Of a stretch of 8,013 bases of DNA, positions 6,729-8,013 are shown one piece after another. This stretch comes from an uncultured cyanobacterium. Its GTDB lineage: Bacteria > Cyanobacteriota > Cyanobacteriia > PCC-6307 > Cyanobiaceae. Numbering within the stretch: the stretch's first letter is position 1; each line of letters starts with the position of its first letter. Below the pieces are notes generated by a model. That model was given only the letters and a program-made list of their open reading frames with translations. It was not told the DNA's origin and did not search any database. The stretch spans positions 1 through 8,013 of the forward strand of contig CAIKWV010000138.1 of NCBI GenBank assembly GCA_903831165.1. Direction: 5' to 3'. A program made the translations under genes and the position numbers.

Positions 6729-6737
6729 TGCTACATT
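6729..6737 (+). promoter_or_regulatory. Extended -10 promoter element of the sigma gene
   Basis: TGCTACATT contains the TGn extension and TACATT, a good -10. With 18-base spacing the -35 region is ACGACA, which shares only GACA with the consensus. Transcription would start near 6744, giving a leader of about 24 bases with a centred GGAGG. Confidence 0.6.
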
Positions 6738-6753
6738 CCGGCCAAATTCATTC

Positions 6754-6758
6754 GGAGG
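6754..6758 (+). promoter_or_regulatory. Shine-Dalgarno of the sigma gene
   Basis: GGAGG lies 9 bases before ATG 6768 and 6 before GTG 6765. It is the strongest ribosome-binding site in the window and supports the early start over GTG 6840. Confidence 0.75.
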
Positions 6759-6767
6759 CCTGGGGTG

Positions 6768-7874
6768 ATGGGGACACCTCTGCATTCCGCTCACGATGTG
6801 CTGCACGCCGATGGCGTCAGCGCAGGCGAGAGCTACGCAGTGACTGACTCAAGTAATTCTGGTTCGGGCAGCACGGTTCTGTCTGACCCTTTTTCTGGCG
6901 CTCCCACGGCTGCGGCAGCGGGCACCGCCAAGACCACGTCCAAATCCAAAGCCGCGGCCATCAAGGCCGCCAATCAGCGAGCCAACGGGCGACTGAGCGC
7001 CGACTCGATCGGCTGGTACCTGGGCACGATCGGCAGGGTGCCGCTGCTTACACCGGCTGAAGAGATCGAACTCGCCCACCACGTCCAGGCCGCCAAACGC
7101 CTGACCCTCGAAATCGGCGAAGGCTTCACCGCCAAGCAACAACGGCAGCTGCGCATGGGCCAACGGGCCCGCGATCGGATGATGGCGGCCAATCTTCGGC
7201 TCGTCGTCAGCGTGGCGAAGAAGTATCAGAACCAGGGATTGGAACTGCTCGATCTGGTTCAGGAAGGAGCCATCGGTCTGGAGCGCGCCGTCGACAAATT
7301 TGACCCCGCGATGGGGTATAAATTTTCGACCTATGCCTACTGGTGGATCCGCCAGGGCATGACGCGGGCCATTGATAACAGTGCCCGCACCATTCGCCTG
7401 CCGATTCATATCAGCGAAAAGCTCTCCAAGATGCGTCGCATCACCCGGGAGCTCTCCCATCGGCTAGGACGGCAGCCCAACCGCCTCGAGCTTTCCCATG
7501 CCCTGGGGATGGGGCCGGAGGAACTCGATGAGCTGATCTCCCAGAGCGCCCCCTGCGCCTCCCTCGATGCCCACGCCCGCGGCGAAGAAGATCGCAGCAC
7601 CCTGGGCGAACTGATCGCCGATCCGGCCAGTGGTGAGCACTTCGATTCCCTGGATCGCCATCTGCAGAAGGAGCACCTGGGCACCTGGCTTTCCCAGCTC
7701 AATGACCGGGAGCAGAAGATCCTCAAACTGCGGTTTGGCCTGGAAGGCAGCGAGCCACTCACACTCGCCGAAATCGGCAGGCAGATCAACGTCTCACGGG
7801 AACGGGTGAGGCAGCTGGAGGCGAAGGCCATCATGAAGCTGCGCCTGTTGAGCAACATGCAACAGGCCGCCTGA
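6768..7874 (+). CDS. Group 2 sigma-70 family RNA polymerase sigma factor
   Basis: This is a 368-residue alternative primary-like sigma factor, which directs RNA polymerase to promoters resembling those of the housekeeping sigma. The first 75 residues are Ser/Ala/Lys-rich low complexity with no region 1.1, as in non-essential group 2 sigmas. Region 1.2 follows (ADSIGWYLGTIGRVPLLT, 78-95). Region 2 spans about 135-205 and includes NLRLVVSVAKKY, LDLVQEGAIGLERAVDKFD and the -10-recognition and melting segment FSTYAYWWIRQGMTRAI. Region 3 lies at about 213-290. Region 4 (about 303-362) includes the -35-binding helix-turn-helix (LTLAEIGRQINVSRERVRQLEAKA read in pieces across 331-354). GGAGG at 6754-6758 supports ATG 6768, with GTG 6765 as a near-equal alternative; a GTG at 6840 would trim most of the tail. 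Cyanobacteria carry several such sigmas used in light, nutrient and circadian responses, and I cannot assign which paralogue this is. Confidence 0.94.
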   Translation: MGTPLHSAHDVLHADGVSAGESYAVTDSSNSGSGSTVLSDPFSGAPTAAAAGTAKTTSKSKAAAIKAANQRANGRLSADSIGWYLGTIGRVPLLTPAEEIELAHHVQAAKRLTLEIGEGFTAKQQRQLRMGQRARDRMMAANLRLVVSVAKKYQNQGLELLDLVQEGAIGLERAVDKFDPAMGYKFSTYAYWWIRQGMTRAIDNSARTIRLPIHISEKLSKMRRITRELSHRLGRQPNRLELSHALGMGPEELDELISQSAPCASLDAHARGEEDRSTLGELIADPASGEHFDSLDRHLQKEHLGTWLSQLNDREQKILKLRFGLEGSEPLTLAEIGRQINVSRERVRQLEAKAIMKLRLLSNMQQAA

Positions 7875-7890
7875 AAACCCCGCCTTGGCT

Positions 7891-8013
7891 ATGCAGATCG
7901 GTGGGTGGGGTCAACAGCTGCTTGGTTCAGCCGCCGTTCTGCTCTGGCTCCTGGTGTTGGCAGGACTCGCCCTGCAGGTGCGCTCCCGTTGGCCCGATCA
8001 ACCGGAATGGAGC
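7891..8013 (+). CDS. Partial membrane protein, possible phytol/dolichol kinase family (5' end only)
   Basis: An open frame of 41 codons runs off the right edge. It starts with MQIGGWGQQLLGSAAVLLW, has a strongly hydrophobic helix at residues 10-28, and then a short basic stretch ending SRWPDQPEWS. A first helix followed by a polar stretch ending in (P)E(W/L)SRK is how phytol kinase/dolichol kinase/CDP-diglyceride synthase-like proteins commonly begin. The decisive downstream signature lies outside the window, so the family call is an inference. If right, the enzyme would phosphorylate phytol or another polyprenol for recycling into tocopherol or chlorophyll. The gap to the sigma stop is only 16 bases with no terminator, so the two are probably co-transcribed. 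No clear Shine-Dalgarno precedes the ATG. Confidence 0.6.
   Translation, partial: MQIGGWGQQLLGSAAVLLWLLVLAGLALQVRSRWPDQPEWS

Noticed and set aside
6849..7460. Minus-strand open frame of 203 codons within the sigma gene
   Set aside because: It lies opposite the highly conserved sigma regions 1.2-2.4 and shows no protein family features.
1..8013. HIP1 octamer GCGATCGC
   Set aside because: Only near matches such as GCGATCGA near 2507 were seen by eye. Absence is consistent with picocyanobacteria but is not a feature.

Overview
The window is GC-rich, protein-dense chromosomal DNA. It most resembles a cyanobacterium of the Synechococcus/Cyanobium group. The clues are a group 2 sigma-70 factor of cyanobacterial type, a start that looks like the phytol/dolichol kinase family directly behind it, polyphosphate kinase next door, and no copy by eye of the HIP1 octamer common in many other cyanobacteria. 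This placement is inference, not a database match. I see no tRNA, rRNA, CRISPR array, insertion sequence or prophage gene.

Left half, minus strand: a divergent two-gene unit reads leftwards from about 3003. A cytosolic DsbA/FrnE-like thiol oxidoreductase (CPYC active site, apparent TTG start) is followed by a 733-residue PAS-PAS-GGDEF-EAL protein. Stop and start share four bases (ATGA), so the two are almost certainly translationally coupled. The EAL domain keeps its catalytic residues. The GGDEF domain keeps its signature but has lost several supporting residues and the inhibitory I-site, so net c-di-GMP hydrolysis is the likelier output.

Middle: a 182-base divergent intergenic region (3004-3185) holds two adjacent stem-loops and a possible minus-strand promoter. 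It leads rightwards into a 12-helix MFS exporter (3186-4457).

Right half, plus strand: polyphosphate kinase ppk1 (4500-6629), a group 2 sigma factor (6768-7874), then the first 41 codons of a membrane protein, probably a phytol/dolichol kinase-family enzyme, cut by the window edge. ppk and the sigma gene have near-identical extended -10 elements (TGCTACGTT and TGCTACATT), each ending exactly 30 bases before the preferred ATG. This suggests similar, perhaps coordinated, promoters. Upstream of the sigma promoter lies a 30-base AT-rich dyad. Its arms resemble half-sites of HLR1, the target of the cyanobacterial high-light regulator RpaB.

The overall theme is stress and signalling: redox chemistry plus c-di-GMP turnover on one side, polyphosphate storage plus an alternative sigma factor on the other. 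Nothing seen is a wholly unknown system. The most novel-looking items are the coupled redox/c-di-GMP pair, the structured intergenic region and the sigma-gene operator candidate.
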